The position numbers were made by a program, and so were the translations under genes. This document shows positions 1 to 9,316 of a DNA stretch of 64,000 nt, piece by piece (position 1 is the stretch's first letter; the number at the start of each line of letters is the position of its first letter). A model generated the notes under the pieces. It ran no database searches. It had not been told where the DNA came from and saw only the letters and a list, made by a program, of their open reading frames with translations. Origin of the DNA: Alteromonas sp. LOR (GTDB lineage Bacteria; Pseudomonadota; Gammaproteobacteria; Enterobacterales; Alteromonadaceae). Location: positions 62,001-126,000 of the forward strand of contig NZ_JQFW01000004.1 in NCBI RefSeq assembly GCF_000753865.1, written 5' to 3'.

Positions 1-2235
1 GTTGGGCTTAGCCAGTGCGCAAGGGGTAAAATTACAGCAATAGACTTAAGCGCTGTTCGCGCAAGCCTAGGCGTTATAGACGTAGTAACCATAGACGACG
101 TGCCAGGCCATAAAGATATTGGACCCGTTTTTAAAGGCGACCCGTTACTTGCCGATGGCGAAATAAAATTCTATGGGCAGCCTGTGTTTGCAGTGTTAGC
201 CACCTCAGTATTTGCAGCCCGCCAAGCCGCCCTTAAAGGCGTTGTGACGGTAGACGGCGAAACGGCTATTCTTAAAGCAGAAGAGGCTCACCAACACAGT
301 GCATTTGTACGCCCTTCACACCGTTTTGGCCAGGGTAACCCTGACAACATCATTCAGAATGCTGAAAACTTCGTAAGCGGTACGTTAGATATAGGCGGTC
401 AAGAGCATATGTACCTTGAGGGGCAAGTGAGCCTTGCCGTACCTTGCGAAGAAAACCGCATGAATATTTACACCTCAAGTCAGCACCCTAGTGAAGTGCA
501 AAAGCTTGTTGCTGAAGTGCTTGATGTGCGCCTTCACCATGTCATGGTAGATATGCGCAGAATGGGTGGTGGATTCGGCGGTAAAGAAACACAGGCTGCT
601 CAATGGGCCTGTATTGCCGCGCTATTAGCACACAGAAATCAGCGGGCGGTAAAATTAAGGCTACCCCGTTTTGTTGATATGCATGTAACGGGTAAGCGCC
701 ATCCATTTAGTAACGCCTTTGACGTAGCGTTTGACGACAGTGGTAAAATTATGGCGACACGCATGGAAATCAACGGCATTTGTGGGCACTCTCCTGACCT
801 TTCAGACGCTATTGTAGATAGAGCCATGTTTCACGCTGATAACGGCTACTTTTTAGGCGATAGCGATATTATTGGCCATCGACTGCAAACCAATATGGTT
901 TCTCATACAGCCTATCGCGGTTTTGGTGGGCCGCAAGGGATGATCATGGCAGAAGCTATGATGGATAAAATTGCTCGTCATGCCGGTGTAGACCCTCTGT
1001 TAGTGCGCAAAAGAAACCTTTATGGTGCATCAACGGGTACCAAAACACCTTACGGTATGGAAGTAGAACACAACCTGCTTCCTGAAATGATTGACGCCCT
1101 TGAGCGCAAAGCAAACTACTGGCAGCGACGAGAAGATACCGCTACGTTTAATCGCAACAGCCCAATCGTTAAAAAAGGGCTTGCATTAACGCCAGTGAAG
1201 TTTGGTATTTCCTTTACCGCCAAGCACCTTAATCAGGCCGGCGCACTCGTGCATATTTACACCGATGGCAGCATTCAAGTTAATCACGGTGGTACAGAGA
1301 TGGGCCAAGGCCTGCATACCAAGATTGGCCAAATTGCAGCCAACGAGTTTGGTATCGACTTGTCCATGATTGAGGTGACCTCTACACGTACTGATAAAGT
1401 ACCGAATACATCGCCTACCGCGGCATCAAGTGGCACAGACCTTAACGGAAAAGCAGTACAAAACGCCTGTATTACGCTTAAAGAACGCTTAGCAGCATGT
1501 TTTGCGAAAAAACTAGGGCAAGATGAATCTGCTGAGCAAGTGACTTTTGAAGACGGGTACGTGGTGTTGGTCGATGAAAAGATAACGTTCCCCGACCTTA
1601 TTCAAGCCGCCTACTTTGAGCGCGTATCGCTATCGACAAGCGGTTTTTATCAAACCCCAAAACTTGCCTACAACCGAGATACGGGCGAAGGCCGTCCCTT
1701 TTTCTATTTTGCCTATGGCGTCTCTATGTCTGAGGTATCCGTTGATACCTTAACCGGCGAATACACCGTAGATCAGGTAGATATTATTCACGACGTAGGA
1801 AATAGCCTTAATCCGGCTATCGATATTGGACAGATAGAAGGTGCGTTTATTCAGGGAATGGGCTGGCTCACCACCGAAGACTTAAAATGGAACGAGAGCG
1901 GAAAGCTTATTAGCGAAAATATGGCCACCTATAAGATACCGGCTATCGGCGACACGCCTGCAACATTTAACGTTGAGCTGTATGGCAAAGAAAACGCCGA
2001 GGACAGTATTTATCATTCTAAAGCGGTTGGCGAACCCCCTTTTATGTTGGCAATTTCAGTATGGTGTGCACTTAAAGACGCCATTGCTAGCTTATCTGAT
2101 TACGCTATTGACCCGCAGCTTGATACTCCAGCCACACCAGAAAGAGTGCTTAATGCAATTAATGAAATGCGAAGGCACGCTGTAACGTCACCCACAGATT
2201 TGGTTGCTGAATTAAACAAAGCGTCGGAGGCGTAA
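1..2235 (+). CDS. xdhB: Xanthine dehydrogenase, molybdopterin-binding subunit (5' end cut by window)
   Basis: Large molybdenum-cofactor subunit of xanthine dehydrogenase, which oxidises hypoxanthine and xanthine to urate. The frame is open from base 1, so the 744 visible residues are only part; the start and the FAD/FeS subunit XdhA should lie just upstream. Visible family motifs are GGGFGGKE (about residue 189), RGFGGPQG, whose Arg orients substrate, and VGEPP near the C terminus, whose Glu is the catalytic base in this family. A GTG at 100 could be mistaken for a start, but homologous sequence continues before it. The TAA overlaps the xdhC ATG (TAATG), which suggests translational coupling. 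Family is clear. Confidence 0.95.
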   Translation, partial: VGLSQCARGKITAIDLSAVRASLGVIDVVTIDDVPGHKDIGPVFKGDPLLADGEIKFYGQPVFAVLATSVFAARQAALKGVVTVDGETAILKAEEAHQHSAFVRPSHRFGQGNPDNIIQNAENFVSGTLDIGGQEHMYLEGQVSLAVPCEENRMNIYTSSQHPSEVQKLVAEVLDVRLHHVMVDMRRMGGGFGGKETQAAQWACIAALLAHRNQRAVKLRLPRFVDMHVTGKRHPFSNAFDVAFDDSGKIMATRMEINGICGHSPDLSDAIVDRAMFHADNGYFLGDSDIIGHRLQTNMVSHTAYRGFGGPQGMIMAEAMMDKIARHAGVDPLLVRKRNLYGASTGTKTPYGMEVEHNLLPEMIDALERKANYWQRREDTATFNRNSPIVKKGLALTPVKFGISFTAKHLNQAGALVHIYTDGSIQVNHGGTEMGQGLHTKIGQIAANEFGIDLSMIEVTSTRTDKVPNTSPTAASSGTDLNGKAVQNACITLKERLAACFAKKLGQDESAEQVTFEDGYVVLVDEKITFPDLIQAAYFERVSLSTSGFYQTPKLAYNRDTGEGRPFFYFAYGVSMSEVSVDTLTGEYTVDQVDIIHDVGNSLNPAIDIGQIEGAFIQGMGWLTTEDLKWNESGKLISENMATYKIPAIGDTPATFNVELYGKENAEDSIYHSKAVGEPPFMLAISVWCALKDAIASLSDYAIDPQLDTPATPERVLNAINEMRRHAVTSPTDLVAELNKASEA

Positions 2236-3254
2236 TGCAGAATTTTACTTGGCGCGCAAAAACGTGGCACGAAGGGATAGCCCAATGCCAACAGCACAAT
2301 GTGTCGTATGTATTGGTTACCGTTGTCAGCGTTGCAGGCTCAGCGCCAAGGGAGACTGGCAGCAAAATGGTAGTTACCGCCTCTGAGAGCATCGATACTA
2401 TTGGCGGTGGGCACTTAGAGCACCACGCCATTGCAACGGCGCGAGAGTTTCTTTTAAGCAATCAACCTCTCACTGAGCTGCGCAGCTACCCACTAAGCAG
2501 TAAATTGGGGCAATGCTGCGGGGGCGCGGTAAAAGTGCTATTTGATGTGTGTAATAGCTACCAGCAGCACATCGCCGTATTTGGCGCGGGTCACGTTGCA
2601 AAAGCGCTGGTGCCTATACTTTCGCAGCTACCTGTGAAAATTACGTGGATAGACAGCCGTGAATCACTTTTCAGCAACACTGGAACGATTCACTCTGGAA
2701 CGGACAATACTAATACTTCAGCGCTTAATTCCAGCGGTTTGCCAGACAACGTGAACATTGTTGTTGAGCAAGAGCCTGAAACTGAGGTTGCCCAATTAGC
2801 CCCCGGTACATGGCTGGTTATCCTTACCCATGACCACCAATTAGATTATCGAATCACGGAGCAAGCACTAAAATATCCGTCGCTTCCGTTTGTTGGTCTT
2901 ATTGGGTCACAAACTAAAGCCAAACGATTTATCACTAAGCTGTCCCATCGTGGTTTTGACGATGCAGCTTTGGCGCGGCTTTATACTCCAATTGGCAACC
3001 CATCGATTCCGGGAAAACGGCCTATTGAGGTGGCAGTTTCTATAAGCGCCCAATTAATTGCGCTGCTACACTGCCAATCTGACAAAGACAGTACTCAAAC
3101 AGCTGATAGGGCATCTACGCTCTCAACTGTCAGGGCAGCCACTAATTTAAGTGCCGGTACAAGAGCCAATACAAGTGCCGGTCCAAAGGCCACTGCAACA
3201 GCCAGCGCAGAAAATAACGCCGGCGAAGAAAGGGAAACTAATGACATTCGATGA
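2235..3254 (+). CDS. xdhC: Xanthine dehydrogenase accessory protein XdhC
   Basis: Chaperone that binds molybdenum cofactor and helps insert the sulfurated form into XdhB. It has an N-terminal XdhC/CoxI domain (GSAPRETGSKM near residue 32, GGHLEHH near 55) and a Rossmann-like domain starting at VFGAGHVAKAL (about residue 115), then GLIGSQTKAKRF. After about residue 282 the conserved fold ends and a Thr/Ala/Ser-rich tail of some 55 residues follows, partly encoded by a 24-bp imperfect repeat. The last 14 bases overlap uraD. The tail is unlikely to be needed for catalysis and may be a recent repeat expansion. Confidence 0.93.
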   Translation: MQNFTWRAKTWHEGIAQCQQHNVSYVLVTVVSVAGSAPRETGSKMVVTASESIDTIGGGHLEHHAIATAREFLLSNQPLTELRSYPLSSKLGQCCGGAVKVLFDVCNSYQQHIAVFGAGHVAKALVPILSQLPVKITWIDSRESLFSNTGTIHSGTDNTNTSALNSSGLPDNVNIVVEQEPETEVAQLAPGTWLVILTHDHQLDYRITEQALKYPSLPFVGLIGSQTKAKRFITKLSHRGFDDAALARLYTPIGNPSIPGKRPIEVAVSISAQLIALLHCQSDKDSTQTADRASTLSTVRAATNLSAGTRANTSAGPKATATASAENNAGEERETNDIR

Positions 3255-3744
3255 GCTAAATAGTCTAGAAGATGGAAAAGCAGCTAAGTGGTTTGAACAA
3301 TGCTGCGCCTCTACTACATGGGTTAATAGCATGGTAGGTGCTCGTCCGTATGCAGATATCAATGCTGTCGAGCGTCAGGCAAAAAAAGCCTGGGCTGCCT
3401 GTGATAGAGACGATGTATTAGCCGCATTCAAAGCGCATCCCATGATTGGCAATATAGAGTCGCTTCGTAAGAAGTTTGAAAATACAAAAGCCATAGCCGC
3501 AGGTGAACAATCTGGTGCGCACACAGCCTCTGAAGAAACCCTTCATGAATTAAAAAATGAGAATATTGCGTACCTCAATAAACACGGCTTTATTTTCATC
3601 ATTTGCGCTACCGGGCTAGCGGCGGAAACTATGTTGAATGCGCTCAAAAAACGTCTTCCCAACAGCACAAAAGAAGAGATCAGCATTGCCGCCGACGAAC
3701 AATTAAAGATCACGCTTCTTCGACTAAACAAAGCGCTGAGCTAA
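3241..3744 (+). CDS. uraD: 2-oxo-4-hydroxy-4-carboxy-5-ureidoimidazoline (OHCU) decarboxylase
   Basis: Decarboxylates OHCU to S-allantoin, the last step of urate breakdown. The 167-residue length matches the family. Motifs include AHPMIGN with the conserved His, GEQSGAH and FIFIICATGLAAE towards the C terminus. I chose the ATG at 3241 (MTFDELNSL); the frame is open 30 codons further upstream, but that part only reads the xdhC tail repeat in another frame and is low complexity. Lies in the purine operon directly before uraH. Confidence 0.93.
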   Translation: MTFDELNSLEDGKAAKWFEQCCASTTWVNSMVGARPYADINAVERQAKKAWAACDRDDVLAAFKAHPMIGNIESLRKKFENTKAIAAGEQSGAHTASEETLHELKNENIAYLNKHGFIFIICATGLAAETMLNALKKRLPNSTKEEISIAADEQLKITLLRLNKALS

Positions 3745-3756
3745 ACAGGATTAATT

Positions 3757-4089
3757 ATGAATACACTATCAAGTCATGTACTCGATACCACATTGGGAAA
3801 ACCCGCCAAGGGCATACCATTAACCCTTACTTACCCAAATGGCGATAAGGCTGAGGGAGTAACTAATGACGATGGCCGCTTTAATGGCTGGGCAGAGAAT
3901 GGCGCATCAGGTTTTACGCCTGGGATCTATACGTTGCGTTTTCACTGCCAGCCGTTTCTCAAGGAGAATCACGGCAAAAGTTTTTATCCTCATATCGATA
4001 TTACCTTTGAGCTAGAGCAGGAAGGTGGGCACTACCACGTTCCCCTTCTTATATCACCGTTTGGTTTCAGCAGTTACAGGGGCAGCTAG
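3757..4089 (+). CDS. uraH: 5-hydroxyisourate hydrolase (transthyretin-like)
   Basis: Hydrolyses 5-hydroxyisourate, the product of urate oxidation, to OHCU. The 110-residue protein starts with the family pattern HVLDTTLGKPAKGIPL and ends in the diagnostic SSYRGS tetrapeptide region; the conserved N-terminal His is present. It lacks a signal peptide, so it acts in the cytoplasm. It sits 12 bp after uraD and 5 bp before the deaminase gene, consistent with one transcript. Confidence 0.95.
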   Translation: MNTLSSHVLDTTLGKPAKGIPLTLTYPNGDKAEGVTNDDGRFNGWAENGASGFTPGIYTLRFHCQPFLKENHGKSFYPHIDITFELEQEGGHYHVPLLISPFGFSSYRGS

Positions 4090-4094
4090 ATTTA

Positions 4095-5513
4095 ATGCCG
4101 TTAAATTCTTTAATTTCAGAAGCTGTTTCTTCTAAAGCGACTGCATCAAATACCGTAATGCCAAAGAAAAAGCAGTTACTTCGCGCAAGTATTGCGCATT
4201 ACCCGAATAGTAAGCCTGACAACAAGAGTGCTGATGAGCGCTCTTGTGAAAGCTTATATCAAAAGAACATCGAGATATTCACCGACGGTGCGCTAGTAAT
4301 AGAAGACAGCATAATTCGAGATATCGGTGACTACGACACTGTCGTTCAAAAGCACCCCGATGCTGCTATCAGTGATTATTCGGGCAAATGGATATTACCT
4401 GGGTTGATAGACAGTCACCTGCATTACCCGCAAACACAGAGCATCGCCAACTATGGCGATCAGCTTCTTAGCTGGCTAGAAAACTATACATTCCCGGCAG
4501 AAATGGCCTTTGCCGATGAAGAGCACGCAAAAAATATAGCTAAGGTATTTATCAATCAGCTCCTTAAAAACGGCACAACTACTGGGTTTGTTTTTACCAC
4601 CGTGCATGCGTCGAGTTGCCAGGCGTTATTTAGCGCAGCCAGCGACATCAACATGGCGATTGTGGCGGGCAAAGTGTGCATGGATCGCAACTGCCCTGCA
4701 CAGTTGCAAGATACCCCTGAACTAGCACAGCGTGAAAGTGCCGACTTAATTGACCAGTGGCACAATAAGGGACGCAATAAATATGCGCTCACGCCGCGGT
4801 TTGCACCAACAAGTAGTGATGCTCAGTTAGCGGCGCTTGGCGAATTAGCAACGCAATATAAAGACGTTTTTATACAAACTCATCTTTCAGAAAACCGCGA
4901 TGAAATTGCATGGGTAAATTCGCTTTTTCCGCATGCCGATGGCTATTTGGATGTTTACGACAAACATCACCTTGTAAGAGAGCGTTCGGTTTTTGGGCAC
5001 GGTATTCACCTTAATCAAGACGAATGGGTGAGGTTAGGCGAAGCAAATGCCACATTGGCGTTTTGCCCTACCTCAAACCTATTTTTAGGCAGTGGCCTTT
5101 TTAACATGGAGCAGGCAAAAGCGAATAACGTGCATGTTGCCTTAGCCACCGATGTGGGCGCAGGCACCACATTTAATATGTTTAAAACCTATGGTGATGC
5201 CTACAAAGTGAGTCAACTTCGCAACGCCCCAATGAGCCCCTTCGAAGGCTTTTACCTAATGACTCAGGGCGCTGCGGCTGCCCACCAGTTAGATGACGAG
5301 ATTGGAAATTTAAACCCCAACACTACGGCAGATTTTATTATTGTTGAACCACGGTATGACGAACTTACCGCATTGCGTATTAGTGAAAACGCCACTTTTG
5401 AAGATGTGTTTTTCGCTCTCAGTATTCTTGGCGATGACCGCATGATTGAGCAAACCTGGATCAACGGTCAATGTTGTTACAATAAAAAGGAGAATCAACA
5501 TGCCTTGGCTTGA
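4095..5513 (+). CDS. guaD: Guanine deaminase
   Basis: Zinc amidohydrolase that converts guanine to xanthine, feeding xanthine dehydrogenase. Metal-site motifs are in order: DSHLHYPQ (HxH), HLSEN (His) and ATDVGAG (Asp). PTSNLFLGSGLF is characteristic of guanine deaminases. Length 472 is slightly over the usual 430-450 because of a polar N-terminal extension of about 25 residues; an in-frame ATG at 4158 is an alternative start and neither has a strong ribosome site. The 3' end overlaps puuD by 14 bp. Confidence 0.92.
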   Translation: MPLNSLISEAVSSKATASNTVMPKKKQLLRASIAHYPNSKPDNKSADERSCESLYQKNIEIFTDGALVIEDSIIRDIGDYDTVVQKHPDAAISDYSGKWILPGLIDSHLHYPQTQSIANYGDQLLSWLENYTFPAEMAFADEEHAKNIAKVFINQLLKNGTTTGFVFTTVHASSCQALFSAASDINMAIVAGKVCMDRNCPAQLQDTPELAQRESADLIDQWHNKGRNKYALTPRFAPTSSDAQLAALGELATQYKDVFIQTHLSENRDEIAWVNSLFPHADGYLDVYDKHHLVRERSVFGHGIHLNQDEWVRLGEANATLAFCPTSNLFLGSGLFNMEQAKANNVHVALATDVGAGTTFNMFKTYGDAYKVSQLRNAPMSPFEGFYLMTQGAAAAHQLDDEIGNLNPNTTADFIIVEPRYDELTALRISENATFEDVFFALSILGDDRMIEQTWINGQCCYNKKENQHALA

Positions 5514-6816
5514 CTGGCTTAGTTTATTTGTTCGATGGTTTCACGTTATCGCTGGCGTAGCGTGGATTGGTGCGTCTTTCTATTTTATCTGGCTAGATAA
5601 TAACCTTCGCGCACCTGCCCAATGGAAAGTAGATAAAGGCATAAAAGGTGATTTGTGGGCGATACACGGAGGCGGGTTTTACGAAGTGGCTAAGTATGCC
5701 TATGGCCCTGAGCAAATGCCTACTACCCTGCATTGGTTTAAGTGGGAAGCCTATACAACCTGGCTTTCTGGCTTTGCCCTATTGATTATAGTGTATTACT
5801 TTGGCGCATCAGCGTACCTTATCGACCCGCGGGTAAATGCCATTTCACCGACTGTCGCCATCGGCCTAGGTTTAGGGCTTATCTTTGGCGGCTTAGCGCT
5901 ATATGAACTTGCCTGTCGAAGCCGACTTGCAAACTATCCCGTTGCCTTTGGTGTTTGCCTTGTTACACTCATTTGTGTTGTTACCTTTTTCGCTACCCAG
6001 TGGTTTAGCGGCCGAGGCGCTTACATTCACGTGGGTGCGCTTATTGGCACCATCATGGCTGGTAATGTATTTCTCAACATTATGCCTAATCAGCGCAAAA
6101 TGGTCGCTGCCGTTGCAGCAAAAAAAGACATCGACCCACAGTGGGGAGCAAGTGCAAAGCTACGTTCATTGCACAACAACTACTTTACGCTTCCCTTGCT
6201 GTTTATCATGATTTCTAACCATTACCCCATGACCTATCAACATCAGCACAACTACCTAGTGCTTATTGCTATTATGATAGCGGCAGCGTGGATAAGACAC
6301 TTCTTCAATTTACGTCATAAAGGGCAAACCAAACCTAGCATACTCGTTACCGGCACTATCGCTATGCTGGCCATAACCCTTTGGATTTCATGGCCTCAAG
6401 CCGCTGCCGTGAACCCTGCTGCAAGCTCTGGTTTAAGCCCTGAAAGCTCTGCTGGATCACAGCAAACATCGTCTATCAATACAGACGAAGCTGTTTCAAA
6501 TAAAGCTGTTTTAAATCAAGCCGCTTCAAATACAGGCAGTGACTCGTTACCAACAGCAACCGCAGCGATAAGTAACGAGCACGTGCAGGGCCTAATTAAT
6601 AAACACTGCGTTAGCTGTCATTCGCGTAACCCAACCGATGATATTTTTAACGTTGCGCCTGTGGGGGTCATACTAGATACATGGCAAGATATAGAGCGCT
6701 ATGCCCCGCAAATAGTGAGACGAACATCGGTAACAAAAGATATGCCCTTTATGAATAAAACGGGCATGACTGAAAAAGAGCGCCAAGACATTGCGCGCTG
6801 GTTTGCACAGCGCTAA
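5500..6816 (+). CDS. puuD: Membrane-bound urate oxidase PuuD-type, with C-terminal cytochrome c domain
   Basis: Oxidises urate to 5-hydroxyisourate, passing electrons to its own cytochrome c domain rather than oxygen. The N-terminal 300 or so residues hold several membrane helices, beginning WFHVIAGVAWIGASFYFIW; the C-terminal domain has the haem motif CVSCH near residue 370. Between them is a Ser/Ala/Asn-rich linker of about 60 residues. The start at 5500 is chosen for the AAGGAG 8 bases upstream and the family N terminus MPWLDWL; the longer frame from 5446 merely overlaps guaD. Completes the guanine-to-allantoin set. Confidence 0.9.
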   Translation: MPWLDWLSLFVRWFHVIAGVAWIGASFYFIWLDNNLRAPAQWKVDKGIKGDLWAIHGGGFYEVAKYAYGPEQMPTTLHWFKWEAYTTWLSGFALLIIVYYFGASAYLIDPRVNAISPTVAIGLGLGLIFGGLALYELACRSRLANYPVAFGVCLVTLICVVTFFATQWFSGRGAYIHVGALIGTIMAGNVFLNIMPNQRKMVAAVAAKKDIDPQWGASAKLRSLHNNYFTLPLLFIMISNHYPMTYQHQHNYLVLIAIMIAAAWIRHFFNLRHKGQTKPSILVTGTIAMLAITLWISWPQAAAVNPAASSGLSPESSAGSQQTSSINTDEAVSNKAVLNQAASNTGSDSLPTATAAISNEHVQGLINKHCVSCHSRNPTDDIFNVAPVGVILDTWQDIERYAPQIVRRTSVTKDMPFMNKTGMTEKERQDIARWFAQR

Positions 6817-6835
6817 CAATTTAAGCGCCATGCAC

Positions 6836-6884
6836 TTCTTCACTACGTCAATAGCTGATAAGAACAGTGTTACGTAGTGAAGAA
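6836..6884. terminator. Stem-loop between convergent puuD and the diguanylate cyclase gene
   Basis: Arms TTCTTCACTACGT and ACGTAGTGAAGAA are fully complementary over 13 bp, with a 23-base loop. The position between two convergent genes suggests a bidirectional terminator, although the T-run on each side is weak. Confidence 0.6.
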
Positions 6885-6904
6885 ATAAATTTGCGCTACC
6901 ACTT

Positions 6905-8188
6905 CTAAGACTGTTTGTTTATTCGCACGACCTCATTCCCATGGGGCTTTTTCTTTATGGTGTACATAGCGTGATCTGCTGCATCAAGCCATTCCTGTAC
7001 CGACGATAACTCGTTGCTCCACTCTTTCCAGCCTACGGTATAACGAATAGGAATAGAAATATTGTCCTCCGCTAAAACAACAAACGCGAGTTCATCAATT
7101 CGAGCAAAAAAGCGCTCTACTTCCTTCTCTTTAGTGCCGTAAAGAAGCACAACAAACTCATCACCGCCAATACGACCCATTCTGTCGGTGTCTCGTAACA
7201 ATGCCTGCATTTTTTCAGAAAAAACTTGTAGCGCTTTGTCACCCACTTTGTGGCCGTAGTTATCGTTTATTTGTTTAAACTCGTTTAAATCGATGTACAC
7301 CAAAGTGGAAACGTGGCGATCTCTTTTCATCCGCTCAACTTCTTTAGAAAGTTGCTCAAATATTTCTCGGCGATTTATAAGACCCGTTAACGGGTCGGTC
7401 TGAGACAGAAAAGCGAGTTCATTGACCGCTTGCTCTAGTGCCTGCTGCTGCTCTTTTTCTTTGGTGATATCGTCTGCCGCCCCCAAAATAAGGGTTTGTT
7501 GTTCTTTCGAATCATAAATGAGGCTGCCTCTATCGTGTAGATAACGAATTTGGCCGCTTACATCATAAATACGGTATTGGAGCTCCCAACTTTTTAGAGG
7601 GCGCTGGTTAAATACCTCGCGAACTTTGGCTTTATCATCTTCATGCACGTGGTCGATGAATGCTAACGGCTTAGCGTACAGCTCATATTCACTGCGCCCG
7701 AAAATGCTCTGATAACCATCGTTGAGATAATGCATTGTTTTAAAATCTGGGCTAGCAACCCAAATAAACGTGCGGGAAGAAAATTCATTAACAATTTTAC
7801 TGAACAGCGCCTCAACCTGAAATAACTCACCCTCTATTCGCTTTTTATCATCGATGTCTTCAACAACTGAGATAAAAAAATCAGGATTGTCGTTAGCATC
7901 TCTTACTAAGGAGACCGTTAACTTTCCCCATACCGCCACGCCGTCTTTTCGAAGGTATTGCTTCTCCATAGAGTAACTACCGACTTTTCCAGCAAGTAGT
8001 TGCTCTAGGTTGGATAGATCTGTGTTAAGATATTCGGCAACCGTTATTTCTTGGAACGTCATATTTTTGAGTATATGTCGCTCATAACCTAAAAAATCAC
8101 AAAGCTTCTGGTTTACTTTGATAAAGGTTCCATGCGGACTCACATGAGCCAACCCCACAGCACAAAATTCAAAGGTTTTATCGATCAT
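6905..8188 (-). CDS. PAS-PAS-GGDEF diguanylate cyclase
   Basis: Predicted to make cyclic di-GMP. Two PAS modules (about residues 4-115 and 135-245, each followed by a PAC-like segment) precede a GGDEF domain (about 262-425). The catalytic GGDEF is intact (RIGGDEFVVLL) and an inhibitory I-site RDTD sits five residues before it, so product inhibition is expected. No membrane helix or signal peptide is visible, so this is a cytoplasmic sensor; the ligand of the PAS domains cannot be told from sequence. Confidence 0.92.
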   Translation of the reverse strand: MIDKTFEFCAVGLAHVSPHGTFIKVNQKLCDFLGYERHILKNMTFQEITVAEYLNTDLSNLEQLLAGKVGSYSMEKQYLRKDGVAVWGKLTVSLVRDANDNPDFFISVVEDIDDKKRIEGELFQVEALFSKIVNEFSSRTFIWVASPDFKTMHYLNDGYQSIFGRSEYELYAKPLAFIDHVHEDDKAKVREVFNQRPLKSWELQYRIYDVSGQIRYLHDRGSLIYDSKEQQTLILGAADDITKEKEQQQALEQAVNELAFLSQTDPLTGLINRREIFEQLSKEVERMKRDRHVSTLVYIDLNEFKQINDNYGHKVGDKALQVFSEKMQALLRDTDRMGRIGGDEFVVLLYGTKEKEVERFFARIDELAFVVLAEDNISIPIRYTVGWKEWSNELSSVQEWLDAADHAMYTIKKKPHGNEVVRINKQS

Positions 8189-8668
8189 GTGCTTCCCTCA
8201 CTATAAAAAAATGCATTCCTTGCCCTCTAGTGTTAGCTTTTTTTTAATTGGCTTATTTAAATTAGCTTTTTTGAAATTGACTACTTATAAATTAACTTTA
8301 TAAAGATAGCCTTGTAAAATAGTCCTTTATAAAAATATTAGGGTTTAGTTAAACCTTAGTCTAAATTAGCAATTTTGTGGGAAGTATCAAAATTAATTTA
8401 ATTGGATTACCCGCTACCTAAAATTCAAGAAGCAACACTCTTAAATTGATGCGCTTATTATCTTAATTTGGGGCATGTTAATTTTCATTAGTGTCTTGTA
8501 GTTTTAATAAAGGGTTAAAGCTGCTATCCCAGTATTTTAGACATTAGCGGTATGTATGTAGACAGTTCAAATAGCTTGCTATGGCAACTTTATAGTTGAG
8601 TCCGTTTGAGTTGCCTCTTAATGTGGCCGACTTAACTGGAGTAATGGAATGAGCACAGGAATGAGTAA
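8189..8668. other. AT-rich spacer with degenerate repeats
   Basis: 480 bases between two divergent genes without a credible ORF. Bases 8233-8340 form an imperfect array of roughly 15-bp units resembling TTAGCTTTTTTGAAA. The rest is AT-rich and should hold both promoters, but I cannot fix their -35/-10 boxes. Confidence 0.55.
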
Positions 8669-9316
8669 ATGAAAAACGATAGTTATCCAACATCAACCAT
8701 AGCGAATAACACTAAACGTATTCTTGTGCTGTTTGCTCATCCTGTACCCCAGCAATCTGAAGTTAACATTTTTTTATTTGAAGACGCGCAGCTGTTACCA
8801 AACGTAACGGCTGTTGATGTTTACGCCGAATATCCCGACTTTAATATCAACGTGATTAAAGAGCAGGAGCGACTGGTAAATCACGATGTCATTATTTTTC
8901 AGTACCCGCTGTACTGGTATTCCACACCATCTATATTAAAGGAGTATCAAGATTTGGTGCTTGAATACGGGTTTGCTTATGGTAAGGGTGGTACTGCATT
9001 AAAAGATAAACTCTTTTTTTGTGCCATCAGCGCCGGAGGAAAAGAAGAAGCCTATCAAACCGATGGGTTTAATCATTTTACTATACGTCAGCTGCTGCAA
9101 CCTCTAGAACAAATGGCGAGTATTACCAATATGACTTATCTAGCGCCCTTTGCGCTTTTTGGCTCTCGTTCCGCATCTCGAGAGGACAGAATATCGACGC
9201 ACAGGGAAAAATGGACAACACTGTTAAATGCCCTTGCTACAGAGCACATTGATTTGGACCGAGCAAAAAATATAGAAAATCTCGCTGATTTAACCATAAA
9301 TGGGGCCAATGAATAA
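8669..9316 (+). CDS. NAD(P)H oxidoreductase, KefF/KefG-like ancillary protein
   Basis: Flavodoxin-fold quinone reductase related to KefF and KefG, which bind and activate the Kef potassium efflux channels. Recognisable parts are RILVLFAHPVPQQSEVN at the N terminus, the FQYPLYWYSTPSILKEYQD segment and FFCAISAGGKEEAY. The stop is followed at once by the start of the Kef-type antiporter, so the two are co-translated and probably form the usual antiporter/ancillary pair. KefF versus KefG cannot be decided here. Confidence 0.88.
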   Translation: MKNDSYPTSTIANNTKRILVLFAHPVPQQSEVNIFLFEDAQLLPNVTAVDVYAEYPDFNINVIKEQERLVNHDVIIFQYPLYWYSTPSILKEYQDLVLEYGFAYGKGGTALKDKLFFCAISAGGKEEAYQTDGFNHFTIRQLLQPLEQMASITNMTYLAPFALFGSRSASREDRISTHREKWTTLLNALATEHIDLDRAKNIENLADLTINGANE

